This document shows, one piece after another, positions 8,812-17,913 of a DNA stretch of 64,000 nt; position 1 is the first letter of the stretch, and each line of letters begins with the position of its first letter. Origin of the DNA: an uncultured Muribaculaceae bacterium (lineage in GTDB: Bacteria > Bacteroidota > Bacteroidia > Bacteroidales > Muribaculaceae). Location: NCBI GenBank assembly GCA_910584055.1, contig CAJTZS010000002.1, positions 62,001 through 126,000 on the forward strand, given 5' to 3'. The notes below the pieces were generated by a model. The model did no database searches. It had not been told where the DNA came from and was given only the letters and a program-made list of their open reading frames with translations. The position numbers and the translations under genes were made by a program.

Positions 8812-10344
8812 TTATTTGATGATGCGTTTTGTAACCTTGCTACCCTGCTTAACGATATAGATGCCGTTCTCGGGGTTAGCTACGCGTACGCCCTGGAGGT
8901 TGAAGTATTCAACAGGAGCGTTCTCGTCAACAACGAGGTCTTCAACACCGCTGCCTTCAGCGTTTTCGTCCCAAACTTTGAGAGTCTGATCGGCCCAAGC
9001 GTGCCAGTAGCCATCGCTTGTATTGGAATTCTTTCCCATACCTACCCAAACTTTTGTAGTGGCAGTAAGCTCGAATTCAACATACTGATAATATTTCTCA
9101 GGTTCATTTACGAAAGCGGCTGCAGCCTCACGTTCGTTTCCCGAATCATTACGATAGATAGCTTTATTTTTCGTTTCATAAGGGAACACATCTTTCCAAT
9201 CATCTTTTCCGGTGGGAGTGTCATTACCGGCTATACGCACCGGGTTATTGTGAGGCATAGCTTCAAGATCTCCATTACAGATTTCCCAGCAGTCCTTCAC
9301 ACGCGTGCGTACATCCTTACCCTCCGTCAAATCACCAAGATCGTCCGCCCAATTGAGATCTTTAGGGCACAAGGCATTCTGCGACATAAAGATGTAAGCA
9401 TGATCATAAGTAATCTGCTCCTCATAATCATTCGCTTCAAACCAATCTTTAGGAGTGCGGTTCAAACGTCCATATGCAGGCTGAGGTGTGCCGTCGTCCA
9501 GCAAATTGGAGCATGGCCACTTGTGGTTATAATAATTCCCTTTTGCGTCCACTTCTGAACCGTAGCGATGGAAACAAAGCATACCGAAACGATATTTACC
9601 TGCGGGAAGTTCGATCTGTTGACCATATTTGTAGGGAGAACCTCCGCATTTGCGATAGTCACCACCACCGGAGCCATCTTTCTGCACGTCCGGGGTCTTC
9701 TCTCCGTTATCGGCATTTACATTATCCCAAGAACGTTTAGAATTCAACCCTTCAGAGAAATCACCGTTTATAACATTAACATCCCCCTTGGGACCCTTTA
9801 CCTTGAAATTATCGAAACAACTCCATTCATCATGATAGCAACCTGTGTTTGCAATACCAAAAACGAGATCTCCACCCTGATGATTTACGGTAACTGTATT
9901 AACATATCTACCGCCCTCAAAAGCAGCGTTGGCCTCTTCCATACTATTGGGATATGAGGCAGCATCTTTGTCAAAAAGACCTTCCACCTTTTTCTGTGCA
10001 TTCCCAATGAATATAAAGGCTGTATGAAGCGCTTCATTACCCGGCATATTGGCTTTTGCATAATCGTTATTGCCACAACGATAGAAAGCATTGCAAGTAA
10101 GGGTGTATTCACCAGCTTCAGCATTCGGGATAACCTGATATGTGCGGAATGCACCATTCCAGATTTCTCCGACACCCTTATCCACAGCACCAATTGCTCC
10201 TTGCCAACCTGGAACATAAGTGGCATCCTTGATATACTTGTGGGTTACATCCACCCACGCACCCGCATTGGCTGAGAGTGCTACGACTGCAGCCGCACCT
10301 GCGAGCATAAGATTACGTTTGTAATTTTTTGTAAACATACGCAT
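8812..10344 (-). CDS. SusE/F-position surface protein with sorting-like tail
   Basis: This 510-residue exported protein has a signal peptide (cleavage near ALSANA, residue 27) and no lipobox cysteine. Two repeated beta-rich units start near residues 30 and 190. They contain motifs such as GEYTLTCNAFYRCG and GKYRFGMLCFHRYG and look like jelly-roll carbohydrate-binding or decorative modules. The C-terminus (VEYFNLQGVRVANPENGIYI, then VTKRIIK) is the short beta-sandwich tail common on Bacteroidales secreted proteins and resembles a type IX secretion sorting domain. It is the third gene of the susC-susD operon, where SusE/SusF glycan-binding proteins normally sit, so surface glycan capture is the likely role. 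Sequence similarity to SusE itself is not evident. It ends at the shared terminator. Confidence 0.75.
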   Translation of the reverse strand: MRMFTKNYKRNLMLAGAAAVVALSANAGAWVDVTHKYIKDATYVPGWQGAIGAVDKGVGEIWNGAFRTYQVIPNAEAGEYTLTCNAFYRCGNNDYAKANMPGNEALHTAFIFIGNAQKKVEGLFDKDAASYPNSMEEANAAFEGGRYVNTVTVNHQGGDLVFGIANTGCYHDEWSCFDNFKVKGPKGDVNVINGDFSEGLNSKRSWDNVNADNGEKTPDVQKDGSGGGDYRKCGGSPYKYGQQIELPAGKYRFGMLCFHRYGSEVDAKGNYYNHKWPCSNLLDDGTPQPAYGRLNRTPKDWFEANDYEEQITYDHAYIFMSQNALCPKDLNWADDLGDLTEGKDVRTRVKDCWEICNGDLEAMPHNNPVRIAGNDTPTGKDDWKDVFPYETKNKAIYRNDSGNEREAAAAFVNEPEKYYQYVEFELTATTKVWVGMGKNSNTSDGYWHAWADQTLKVWDENAEGSGVEDLVVDENAPVEYFNLQGVRVANPENGIYIVKQGSKVTKRIIK

Positions 10345-10433
10345 AATTTAGAATTTAAATTAGAAATATAATCATTAAGTCTGAGGAATATGTCGCGATG
10401 CGCTGTTTACACATCGCGACATACAGAATCATA

Positions 10434-12176
10434 TCATACTCCCTGATAGCCGGGGTTTTGAGACCAATTAGTGTTGGAATTGAGAATGTCCTGATGGATA
10501 GGCATCAGTCGGCGGTTAGGATCTTTCGCTCCCTGACGCTCCACCCAATGGAACTCGGTGTGCTCTGCATTATCCCATACCTTATAGCGGTTTTTCTCAC
10601 CCCAGTCTGCTTCGAACTGACCGAAACGGATAAGGTCGTTGCGACGCCAAGGCTCGAGGATAAACTCACGCGAACGCTCGTCGAGAAGTTCCTGGAAACT
10701 CGGGGTTGCAGTCACATGCGGAGCCGAAGAACAATCTCGCACCTCATTCATCAATGAAGCGGGAGTGTGACCCATTGTGGCTGTGGATCCCCGCATGATA
10801 CACTCTGCCTTTGTCAGAAGAATGTCGGCATAGCGGAAGATAGGATAATCGTTGGCCTGTTGGCGATTCCAGAGCATAAAGTCTTCCTGTCGCGGAGGAT
10901 ACTTACATAGACGCGCCCCTTTCTGAATATTTAACAGAGCCGTGCCGTTCGCAATAGTGGTCTTGTTTACGGCAGGTAACGATTCGTCACCGAGAGAATA
11001 AATGCTTCCGTCATCGAATTCAAAGTCTTCCCTGTAATTCAGTTGCCCGATAAGAGTATTAGGTCTGGTAGGATCCTTATAGAGCATAACCGGCTCGTCA
11101 GTAAACTCATAATTAGCATCCATTTTGAACTGCGGCCCCTTGAGCACAATCTTGTTACGCTCGTCGCCGGGAAGGTTGAAACGAGCCACTGCCTCCTTGG
11201 TCATGACCGTATTTCCCGCGGTAGACATTGGATTCTCCCATCCATAAGGGAAGGGACGCAGAAGACCCTCCTTCTTGAAACCGAACCACCGATGCCACGT
11301 AACAGTGCCGTCGCCCTTGGTAGCGGGATCAACGTCATGGGCGTAGATGAAATCCTTGATATGCACTCCATTGTCGGGGAAGAATTTCTTGCGATAGCCC
11401 TTACCGACCTCGAAGACACCCGATTTTATGATCTCGTCACACCATTTCACACAGTCGTTCAGTTTTTCATTTGGCGTATCGTTAGTCACAGTAGTGATCG
11501 GATTGGTATAAACTCCCCAGTTGAGATAGAGCTTCACGAGAAGGGAAGCTGCCATCCAATAGTTGGGCTTGCCGTAAGTGGAGGCATCGTTCTTTTTGCT
11601 CAGGCCATCCTCCTGACCCAGAATCTCAAGCAGCTCGGACTCGATCCAGCGGGCCACGTCGGCGCGAGGCCTGCGGTCAATGCGCTCGCCCTCCTGCACC
11701 ACATGGTCCATAATAGGAGTGTCGCCCCACAGTTCCATCATCCAAAAGTGATAATAGGCGCGCATTGCGCGTACGGGAGCCACAATAGCATCCCTCTGCT
11801 CCGGACCTCCATAAGCGAGAATCTTTGAATTGCATTGGGTTATACCTTCCATACAGCCTCCGATCATGCGGGTGTTCCAGTTTGCGAGCGTGAGGGAATG
11901 TATTGAGCCGTTGATGGCGCGGCCATCGTCATAATAGTTGCCGAGAGTGTAACATACACCCATAATCTCGTCACCCTGGTTAACGACTCCTTCATTGAAG
12001 TCACGACCGAACCAATTGTAGAGATAGCGGTAGCAACTGTTAAACTCTCCTTCCACTGCGATCGGATTGTCGGGGAGGGTTTCGTAGCGTGTATCCAAAT
12101 CTACGTTGAGGTCGGTGCACGCTGTCATGCCGATGAAAGCAGAACCCAACATCAACACTTTAATATATGATTTCAT
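10434..12176 (-). CDS. susD-like: SusD/RagB-family glycan-binding lipoprotein
   Basis: The 580-residue protein has a lipoprotein signal ending in IGMTAC (cysteine 20). A TPR-rich SusD fold follows, with typical blocks such as YRYLYNWFGRDFNEG, MRAYYHFWMMELWGDTPI, the RYADILLTKAE motif and a C-terminal ERSREFILEPWRRNDLIRFG. SusD proteins cap the SusC transporter at the cell surface and bind the target oligosaccharide. The gene starts 37 bp after susC ends and is followed by the surface protein at 8812. The ligand cannot be predicted from sequence. The neighbouring GH92, GH28 and clan-A-like genes suggest a complex mannose- or uronide-containing glycan. Confidence 0.96.
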   Translation of the reverse strand: MKSYIKVLMLGSAFIGMTACTDLNVDLDTRYETLPDNPIAVEGEFNSCYRYLYNWFGRDFNEGVVNQGDEIMGVCYTLGNYYDDGRAINGSIHSLTLANWNTRMIGGCMEGITQCNSKILAYGGPEQRDAIVAPVRAMRAYYHFWMMELWGDTPIMDHVVQEGERIDRRPRADVARWIESELLEILGQEDGLSKKNDASTYGKPNYWMAASLLVKLYLNWGVYTNPITTVTNDTPNEKLNDCVKWCDEIIKSGVFEVGKGYRKKFFPDNGVHIKDFIYAHDVDPATKGDGTVTWHRWFGFKKEGLLRPFPYGWENPMSTAGNTVMTKEAVARFNLPGDERNKIVLKGPQFKMDANYEFTDEPVMLYKDPTRPNTLIGQLNYREDFEFDDGSIYSLGDESLPAVNKTTIANGTALLNIQKGARLCKYPPRQEDFMLWNRQQANDYPIFRYADILLTKAECIMRGSTATMGHTPASLMNEVRDCSSAPHVTATPSFQELLDERSREFILEPWRRNDLIRFGQFEADWGEKNRYKVWDNAEHTEFHWVERQGAKDPNRRLMPIHQDILNSNTNWSQNPGYQGV

Positions 12177-12213
12177 AATCTTTTCAGTTTAAGCTTTAAA
12201 AATCCTATTTTCT

Positions 12214-15200
12214 TTAGAAATTGATGTTGAGGCCCACGAGAATCTGGCGCGTGCGGGGATAATGATCCCAACGGGTGTCATGTCCAGGCTCCAGTCCTCC
12301 GAGACAAATCTCCGGATCGCGACCCTTATAGCCTGTGATGGTGAACACATTGTTGGCCGAAACATATACACGGATGTCGCGGAGCCAGCCGTTGAAGCAG
12401 TTGCGGAAGGTATAGCCGAGCGTAACGGTAGCGAGTTTGAAGTAGCTGCCATCCTCAAGGTAACGGTTGGAAGGATAATGGGCGAGTCCATCGGTGGCGA
12501 GCTGCTCGTCGCGTACGGAAGCGAGCACGTTCTTACCCTGTGACACGGCACCGATATATGAGAAATATGCGCGGGGTTCGTTGAATATCTTCTGTCCGAA
12601 CACTCCGGTAAAGAAGAGGTTGAGATCGAAGTTCTTCCACGTCAAGTTGTTGTTCCATCCCATGGTGAGTTTGGGTTGTGCAGTGCCGCATTTCACGCGA
12701 TCCTTCTCACCAGGGTTCTGCGTTGTGACGCGGTTACCGTCTGCATCAAGCACATAGTCGCCGGTGTTGACATCATGCTCGTAGAATGTTGACTGACCTT
12801 TGTCGTTGTATCCGGCCCATTCCCAGAGGTAGAACGTACCGATCGGTTCACCCTCCACGATGCGCTGCGTGGAGCAGCCCTGCGACAGACCGGGCATGTT
12901 CGGGTCATATCGGTTCAGTATGCCGGCGTTGAACTCCGTGTTGGAGACAGACACCACCTTGTTCTGGTTGTGAGAGAAATTGAGCGATGTTGTCCAGGTA
13001 AAGTCACCTTGGAAGGGAACCGCGTTCACCGAGATCTCGAAACCACGGTTGCGCATCCTTCCCACATTGGCTGTGAGTTTATCGACGGGATAGATGGCAG
13101 TCGAGACGGGATAATCCCAGATCATATCCTTGGTGTCCTTGTTGTAATACTCGATTGTTCCGTTAATGCGTCCACCGAGGAATGCGAAATCAAGACCGAT
13201 ATTGAGCATCGACGTAGTCTCCCACTTGAGGTTGTCGTTCACATTACGCGCTGCGTTAAGGCTCTTGTAACTATGTTCAACCCCGTTTTCGTCTACATAG
13301 GTAAAGCGAGGTCCGGCCTGATAGAAGAAACGGGAGGTGTAGATGTCGAAACCCTGCGCATTACCGCTCTGTCCCCACCCCACGCGGAGCTTGAGGTCGG
13401 TGAGCCATCCGGCGCTCGCTTCCATGAAGTCCTCGCCGGTTACACGCCAGGCCACGGATGCCGAGGGGAATGTGGCCCACTTGTTGTTGGTTCCGAAAGT
13501 GGAGGCGCCGTCGCGGCGAACAGCCGCCTGGAGTAGATATTTCGATTTATAAGAATAGTTGGCGCGTCCGTAGAAGGAGATCATGCGTGTGGTGGATTTC
13601 AGCTTACCCCATACAGGATCCGTATCCCATGAGTTGGCCATACCTATGTCATTCCAGCCGAGGGAATCGTCATAGTAGTTGTAGCCCTTTGCACCGAAAC
13701 CGTCCTCGTTCTCGCGCTGTTCCCAGGAGTAACCAGCCATGAGAGCCATGCGGTGATCCTCGCCAAAGTCCTTGTCATAGTTGGCGAATATCTCCATAAG
13801 CTTGCTTTCCCAGTCCATAACTTCCCGCGAGACTTGGCCATGACGGTGGTTGGTCTGCGATTGGGTTGAGAGATACTCCTTATAATGCTTGTTCTGATTC
13901 TCATAAGAGAAATTGCCATTGAGATAAAGGCCCTCTATAATTTTGAGGCGAGCCTTACCCGTCACCTGCCAACGCTTGAAGGTGGCTTTTGACTTATCCT
14001 CGTATACCTGAGCGAGGGGGTTGTAATACTGCGACACGTCCGTGTTGCAATACCAGGAACCATCCTCGTTGCGCACAGGTTCCAGCGGAGAATAATAATA
14101 CATGGCCTCATACACGGAAGCTCCCTGCTTGTTTCGGGGAACGCCCCATTCGTTACGGATGTTGCCGTTGACACCCACGCCCAAAAGGAGACGATCCTTG
14201 AGGAGCTTCGACTCAACATATGCACGCGCGGTGAAAAGGTTGTTACCCACTCCCTGGATAATTCCATCACGCTTTATATAATTCACAGAAGCGTTATAGT
14301 TCGTATTTTTCGAACCGCCCGAGATGGATAGATTATGATTGGTCGCGAAACCGGTGCGCTGGGTCTCTTTGGCCCAGTTGGTATCCGCACCCTTGTCATT
14401 AGGGATGGTGATATCATTTTCCTCGGCATATTGACGCAATTGCGAGGCAGTCATCATCTTATGGTCGTTGGCGATCCGTTCCCACGACACATACCCTTGG
14501 TAAGAAACGCGAGCCGGGCCTTCCTCGCCGCGCTTGGTCGTGACGATGATAACACCATTGGCGGCTTTTGAACCATAGATAGCTGTGGCGGATGCATCGC
14601 GGAGCACGTCGATACTCTCAATGTCACTCGGTGGGATGAGGTTCAGGTTGACACCAGGAATACCGTCAACTACGTAGAGAGGTTCGGCAGCACCGCCATC
14701 GGTGCGAAGGGTCGAGGCACCACGAAGCGTCAAAGAGTTGACGCCGCCGTTGGGGTCGGAGTTCTGCACTACTACCAGACCGGGGACTTTACCCTGGAGG
14801 AGCTGACCGGGGTCCGTGTAAGAGCCGACGTTAAGGTCTTTGGAGTTGACTGTGGTGATAGAGCCGGTGAGGTCTTTCTTTTTCATTGTGCCGTATCCGA
14901 TCACAACCACCTCGTCAAGAACTTCGTTGTCTTCCTTGAGGGCAATACTGAGGTTTGTGCCTTTGACGACAACCTCTTTAGTGACATAACCGACATAGGA
15001 AACACGCAGTTTCTTTCCTTGAGCTACATTGATCTTAAATTTGCCGTCAACATCGGTGGATGTCCCAACCGTGGTGCCGGGAACCATGACGCTCGCGCCA
15101 ATCAATGGTTCGCCCGCCTGGTCTGTAACCGTTCCGGTGACAGAAGTCTGGGCCATTGCCGTAAATGAAGTCATAAGGCACACCAGTATAAAAGTGAGCC

Positions 15201-15267
15201 ATTTCCATTTTTTAGAAACAGGGGGGGCAAGATAATTCCCCACCCGGGATTTTCCTGAATAACTCAT
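12214..15267 (-). CDS. susC-like: SusC/RagA-family TonB-dependent transporter
   Basis: This 1017-residue outer-membrane importer has a hydrophobic signal region ending near TAMAQ. Next comes a CarboxypepD_reg-like domain (VTGTVTDQAGEPLIGASV...), a TonB-box region around DEVVVIGYGT, a plug domain (NGVIIVTTKRG, PLYVVDGIPG) and a beta-barrel ending in an aromatic C-terminal strand (ILVGLNINF). It carries oligosaccharides across the outer membrane using TonB energy. The start at 15267 gives a 23-residue N-terminal extension before the signal region, and no better internal start exists. It is the first gene of the leftward operon. A TATATTTG -7 box lies at 15405-15412. No SusR, hybrid two-component or ECF/anti-sigma regulator gene is present in the window. 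Confidence 0.96.
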   Translation of the reverse strand: MSYSGKSRVGNYLAPPVSKKWKWLTFILVCLMTSFTAMAQTSVTGTVTDQAGEPLIGASVMVPGTTVGTSTDVDGKFKINVAQGKKLRVSYVGYVTKEVVVKGTNLSIALKEDNEVLDEVVVIGYGTMKKKDLTGSITTVNSKDLNVGSYTDPGQLLQGKVPGLVVVQNSDPNGGVNSLTLRGASTLRTDGGAAEPLYVVDGIPGVNLNLIPPSDIESIDVLRDASATAIYGSKAANGVIIVTTKRGEEGPARVSYQGYVSWERIANDHKMMTASQLRQYAEENDITIPNDKGADTNWAKETQRTGFATNHNLSISGGSKNTNYNASVNYIKRDGIIQGVGNNLFTARAYVESKLLKDRLLLGVGVNGNIRNEWGVPRNKQGASVYEAMYYYSPLEPVRNEDGSWYCNTDVSQYYNPLAQVYEDKSKATFKRWQVTGKARLKIIEGLYLNGNFSYENQNKHYKEYLSTQSQTNHRHGQVSREVMDWESKLMEIFANYDKDFGEDHRMALMAGYSWEQRENEDGFGAKGYNYYDDSLGWNDIGMANSWDTDPVWGKLKSTTRMISFYGRANYSYKSKYLLQAAVRRDGASTFGTNNKWATFPSASVAWRVTGEDFMEASAGWLTDLKLRVGWGQSGNAQGFDIYTSRFFYQAGPRFTYVDENGVEHSYKSLNAARNVNDNLKWETTSMLNIGLDFAFLGGRINGTIEYYNKDTKDMIWDYPVSTAIYPVDKLTANVGRMRNRGFEISVNAVPFQGDFTWTTSLNFSHNQNKVVSVSNTEFNAGILNRYDPNMPGLSQGCSTQRIVEGEPIGTFYLWEWAGYNDKGQSTFYEHDVNTGDYVLDADGNRVTTQNPGEKDRVKCGTAQPKLTMGWNNNLTWKNFDLNLFFTGVFGQKIFNEPRAYFSYIGAVSQGKNVLASVRDEQLATDGLAHYPSNRYLEDGSYFKLATVTLGYTFRNCFNGWLRDIRVYVSANNVFTITGYKGRDPEICLGGLEPGHDTRWDHYPRTRQILVGLNINF

Positions 15268-15404
15268 GAATGTAAGGTTAACTTAAAGTTATTATTATGG
15301 TATTATTGTTGTCAGAACAATTGCAATACGGTAAATACCTTATTTTCAAAACAATCACACAAGCCTGACGGCTACATGATATAGTTTGATGAATTTTGTT
15401 GCTG

Positions 15405-15412
15405 CAAATATA
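15405..15412 (-). promoter_or_regulatory. Promoter -7 element of the susC operon
   Basis: On the minus strand this is TATATTTG, a perfect TAnnTTTG. It predicts a transcript leader of about 130 nt before the susC start. Such long leaders are common for PUL operons and could hold regulation. In the 303-bp divergent gap 15268-15570 I see only this promoter, the 24-bp palindrome at 15489-15512 and the fucP promoter. Confidence 0.55.
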
Positions 15413-15488
15413 GTAATCCATAAGTGTAAAAACTACACTTTTTAAATATTTTAACTTATTTTAACTTTATCCCCGGTGATTCCATTGA

Positions 15489-15512
15489 GCGGTTGTTGCT
15501 CGCAACGACCGC
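15489..15512. repeat. 24-bp palindromic repeat E, copy 1
   Basis: The 24-bp near-palindrome starts GCGGTTGTTG and ends GACCGC. Its exact reverse complement occurs at 59322-59345. Both copies lie just upstream of or within a gene leader (fucP here, ferritin there). Confidence 0.85.
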
Positions 15513-15539
15513 AGGATACCATGTTTTAATATTTTTTAT

Positions 15540-15547
15540 TATCTTTG
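15540..15547 (+). promoter_or_regulatory. Promoter -7 element of the FucP-type transporter
   Basis: TATCTTTG matches TAnnTTTG and lies 23 nt before the ATG at 15571. An in-frame ATG at 15493 lies upstream of this promoter and is therefore unlikely to be used, which supports the 15571 start. Confidence 0.6.
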
Positions 15548-15570
15548 CAGGTCACAATGCATTTACACAC

Positions 15571-16776
15571 ATGAAACTCGTAAGCAAAAAGTATCTACTA
15601 CCTTTCATACTGATCACCTCTCTCTTCTTCATGTGGGGGTTTGCACGCGCAATTCTTGATGTGCTAAACAAGCATTTCCAGGAGGAGCTGTCGATCTCCA
15701 TCACCCAGTCCACACTTGTGCAGGCAACCACCTATTTAGGATATTTCCTCATGGCTCTCCCGGCAGGTATCCTTATTACCCGTTTCGGTTACCGCCGTGG
15801 CGTGGTAACAGGTCTTCTCCTCTTCGGTATCGGTGCTCTGATGTTTATCCCCGGCGCTTCGCTGATGTCTTTTCCGATCTTCCTTGCAGCCCTTTTCGTG
15901 ATAGGTTGCGGTCTCGTTTTGCTCGAAACTTCCGCCAACCCTTATGCTGCTGAACTCGGTGAAAAAGCCACTGCTGCCTCGCGTCTCAACCTCGCCCAGT
16001 CGTTTAACGGTCTCGGATGCATATTGGCACCTGTCATTGTAGGTGGTTTCCTTTTCTCCGACAATAGCGGCGGCGTGGAAGTGCCTTATACGGTAATGGG
16101 AGTGATCGTGCTTATCGCTGCGCTCATATTCTCGAGAGTGCAGTTACCGGAGATTTCAGCCAAATCCGACGACAAAGAGAAAGCAGACGGCTCCGACTCT
16201 TCGAAACAGGGATTGGGTGCGACAATCCGCGATCTCTGGAAACGCAAGACTTTCCGCTATGGTCTGTTGGCACTCTTCTGCTATGAGATTGCCGAGATAT
16301 CCATCAACTCTCTTTTCATCAACTATGCCACTTCCGACGGCTGGATGGATAAAGCTACAGCCTCGATCGTACTTTCGTTCGGAGCATTAGGACTTTTCAT
16401 GGTGGCACGCATCGCCGGCAGCGCGATAATGAGCAAGATCAAGGCAGAAAAAGTATTGCTTGTCTGCGCGATAATGACCGTGTTGGGGGCAACGGCAGTG
16501 GCTCTTGATCTCGGTGCCGTATCGAAAGCCGGCGTGTTCGTATGCTATGCATTCGAAGCGATAATGTTCCCTACAATATTCGCAATTACAATCAGCGACG
16601 CCGGAAAATCAGTAAAGATAGCATCATCCTTCCTCATGATGACACCTATCGGAGGGGCGGTGGGAACTTCGATGATGGGTTTGATGGCGGATGCTACTTC
16701 AATGTCGACAGCATTCGTAGTGCCTGCCATAGGCTACTTCTTCGTGCTGCTGTACGCTTTAAGAATTAGGAATTAG
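15571..16776 (+). CDS. fucP-like: FucP-type MFS sugar:proton symporter
   Basis: The 401-residue inner-membrane transporter has about 12 hydrophobic segments and belongs to the FucP/GluP branch of the major facilitator superfamily. Family blocks include FFMWGFARAILDVLNKHFQ, the loop motif ITRFGYRRGVV and LLETSANPYAAELG. Fucose, glucose or galactose are the usual substrates of this branch. The start at 15571 was chosen because it begins at the first family block and follows a good promoter. It leads a rightward set with PfkB kinase, a histidine acid phosphatase and the phosphatase-GH89 fusion. The imported sugar may be what those periplasmic enzymes release. The exact substrate is not determined. 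Confidence 0.9.
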   Translation: MKLVSKKYLLPFILITSLFFMWGFARAILDVLNKHFQEELSISITQSTLVQATTYLGYFLMALPAGILITRFGYRRGVVTGLLLFGIGALMFIPGASLMSFPIFLAALFVIGCGLVLLETSANPYAAELGEKATAASRLNLAQSFNGLGCILAPVIVGGFLFSDNSGGVEVPYTVMGVIVLIAALIFSRVQLPEISAKSDDKEKADGSDSSKQGLGATIRDLWKRKTFRYGLLALFCYEIAEISINSLFINYATSDGWMDKATASIVLSFGALGLFMVARIAGSAIMSKIKAEKVLLVCAIMTVLGATAVALDLGAVSKAGVFVCYAFEAIMFPTIFAITISDAGKSVKIASSFLMMTPIGGAVGTSMMGLMADATSMSTAFVVPAIGYFFVLLYALRIRN

Positions 16777-16785
16777 GTATTATTT

Positions 16786-16959
16786 ATTCAACTTTCGCAA
16801 GCGGAAAGTTGAAGTTTATAAGTTTAATCGCGCTTCGCGCAGTTTATGAGTTTATTTGTTTGATGCGAATAAATAAAAACTCTGTCATATTCACATCGGA
16901 TAAACTTTTTAACTTCTAAACTCTTAAACTTTAAGTTGAAGCTTGCGAAACTTAAATTA
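16786..16959 (+). repeat. 174-bp intergenic repeat A, copy 1
   Basis: The copy fills the gap between fucP and pfkB. It starts ATTCAACTTTCGCAAGCGG and ends AGCTTGCGAAACTTAAATTA, so the ends are inverted relative to each other. Its interior holds mirrored AGTTTAA / TTAAACT runs. A second 174-bp copy lies at 30915-31088. Partial copies occur at 24242-24273 and, inverted, at 25781-25836. Confidence 0.9.
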
Positions 16960-16978
16960 TTTAGAGAGAAATTATAAG

Positions 16979-17857
16979 ATGAAAAAAATATGCTGCATCG
17001 GGCATATCACGCTCGATAAAGTGATCACACCGCGCTTCGAAGCGCATATGCCCGGCGGAACCGCTTTTTATTTCGCCAAAGCACTGAAAGATTTCGATCA
17101 TGAGGGATTCAAACTCGTGACATCTCTTGGTGCCACAGAGATGGCAACAGTCGAGGAGCTTCGCGCCGACGGCATTGACGTGGAGGTAATACCGAGCCGC
17201 AAGTCGGTATATTTCGAAAACAAATATGGCGAAGACATGAACAACCGCACCCAGCGGGTACTCGCCAAGGCGGATCCCTTCACCGCCGAGAATCTTCGTG
17301 ATGTCAACGCTGATGTCTACCATCTTGGCACTCTCCTTGCCGATGACTTTGATCTCGACACCATCAAAACGCTCTCAAAGAAAGGTATCGTATCTGTGGA
17401 TGTGCAGGGATATCTCCGTAAGGTCGTTGGTGAAAATGTTGTGCCCGTAGATTACGATTGCAAGAGAGAGGCGATGCCGTACATCTCCATTCTCAAAGCC
17501 AACGAGAAAGAGATGGAGGTGCTGACGGGCACAGCAGATCCTCATGAAGCTGCTCATATTCTTGCCGACTGGGGTTGCCGCGAAGTTCTTCTAACCCTTG
17601 GCGACAAAGGGTCGCTTATATATACCGATGGAAAATTCTATGACATCCCGGCATTGCCGGCAGCCGAACTGGTCGATGCCACCGGCTGTGGCGACACCTA
17701 TATGGCTGGATATCTTTACAAACGCTGTCAAGGCGCATCCTATCAGGAAGCTGGCACCTTTGCCGCTGCGATGTGCACGCTGAAACTGCAAAACAAAGGT
17801 CCCTTCTCCGGCACAGTCGAAGATGTAGAATCCCTTCTCGCCTCCCAGTCCCATTAA
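16979..17857 (+). CDS. PfkB-family carbohydrate kinase
   Basis: This 292-residue cytoplasmic kinase belongs to the ribokinase/PfkB superfamily. An N-terminal GHITLDKV and an early PGGTAFYFAKAL glycine motif match the sugar-binding lid region. VDATGCGDTYMAGYLY near residue 230 is PfkB signature 2 with the catalytic aspartate of GCGD. The start at 16979 (MKKICCIGHI) is preferred over an upstream in-frame ATG at 16943, because the latter lies inside repeat A and adds non-family residues. It sits 202 bp after the transporter and 56 bp before the phosphatase, so it may phosphorylate the imported sugar. The sugar is unknown; inositol, fructose, ribose and nucleoside kinases all belong to this superfamily. 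Confidence 0.88.
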   Translation: MKKICCIGHITLDKVITPRFEAHMPGGTAFYFAKALKDFDHEGFKLVTSLGATEMATVEELRADGIDVEVIPSRKSVYFENKYGEDMNNRTQRVLAKADPFTAENLRDVNADVYHLGTLLADDFDLDTIKTLSKKGIVSVDVQGYLRKVVGENVVPVDYDCKREAMPYISILKANEKEMEVLTGTADPHEAAHILADWGCREVLLTLGDKGSLIYTDGKFYDIPALPAAELVDATGCGDTYMAGYLYKRCQGASYQEAGTFAAAMCTLKLQNKGPFSGTVEDVESLLASQSH

Positions 17858-17913
17858 TCCCCATTCTACCCTATTCCGCCCCATTGATCCCCATTACACA
17901 AAAGAATAGAAAA

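Noticed and set aside
12970..13536. Open frame of 188 codons antisense to susC
   Set aside because: It is complementary to a conserved beta-barrel region and has no family features.
15493..15570. Upstream start for the FucP-type transporter
   Set aside because: It precedes the TATCTTTG promoter and adds a hydrophobic stretch not typical of the family N-terminus.
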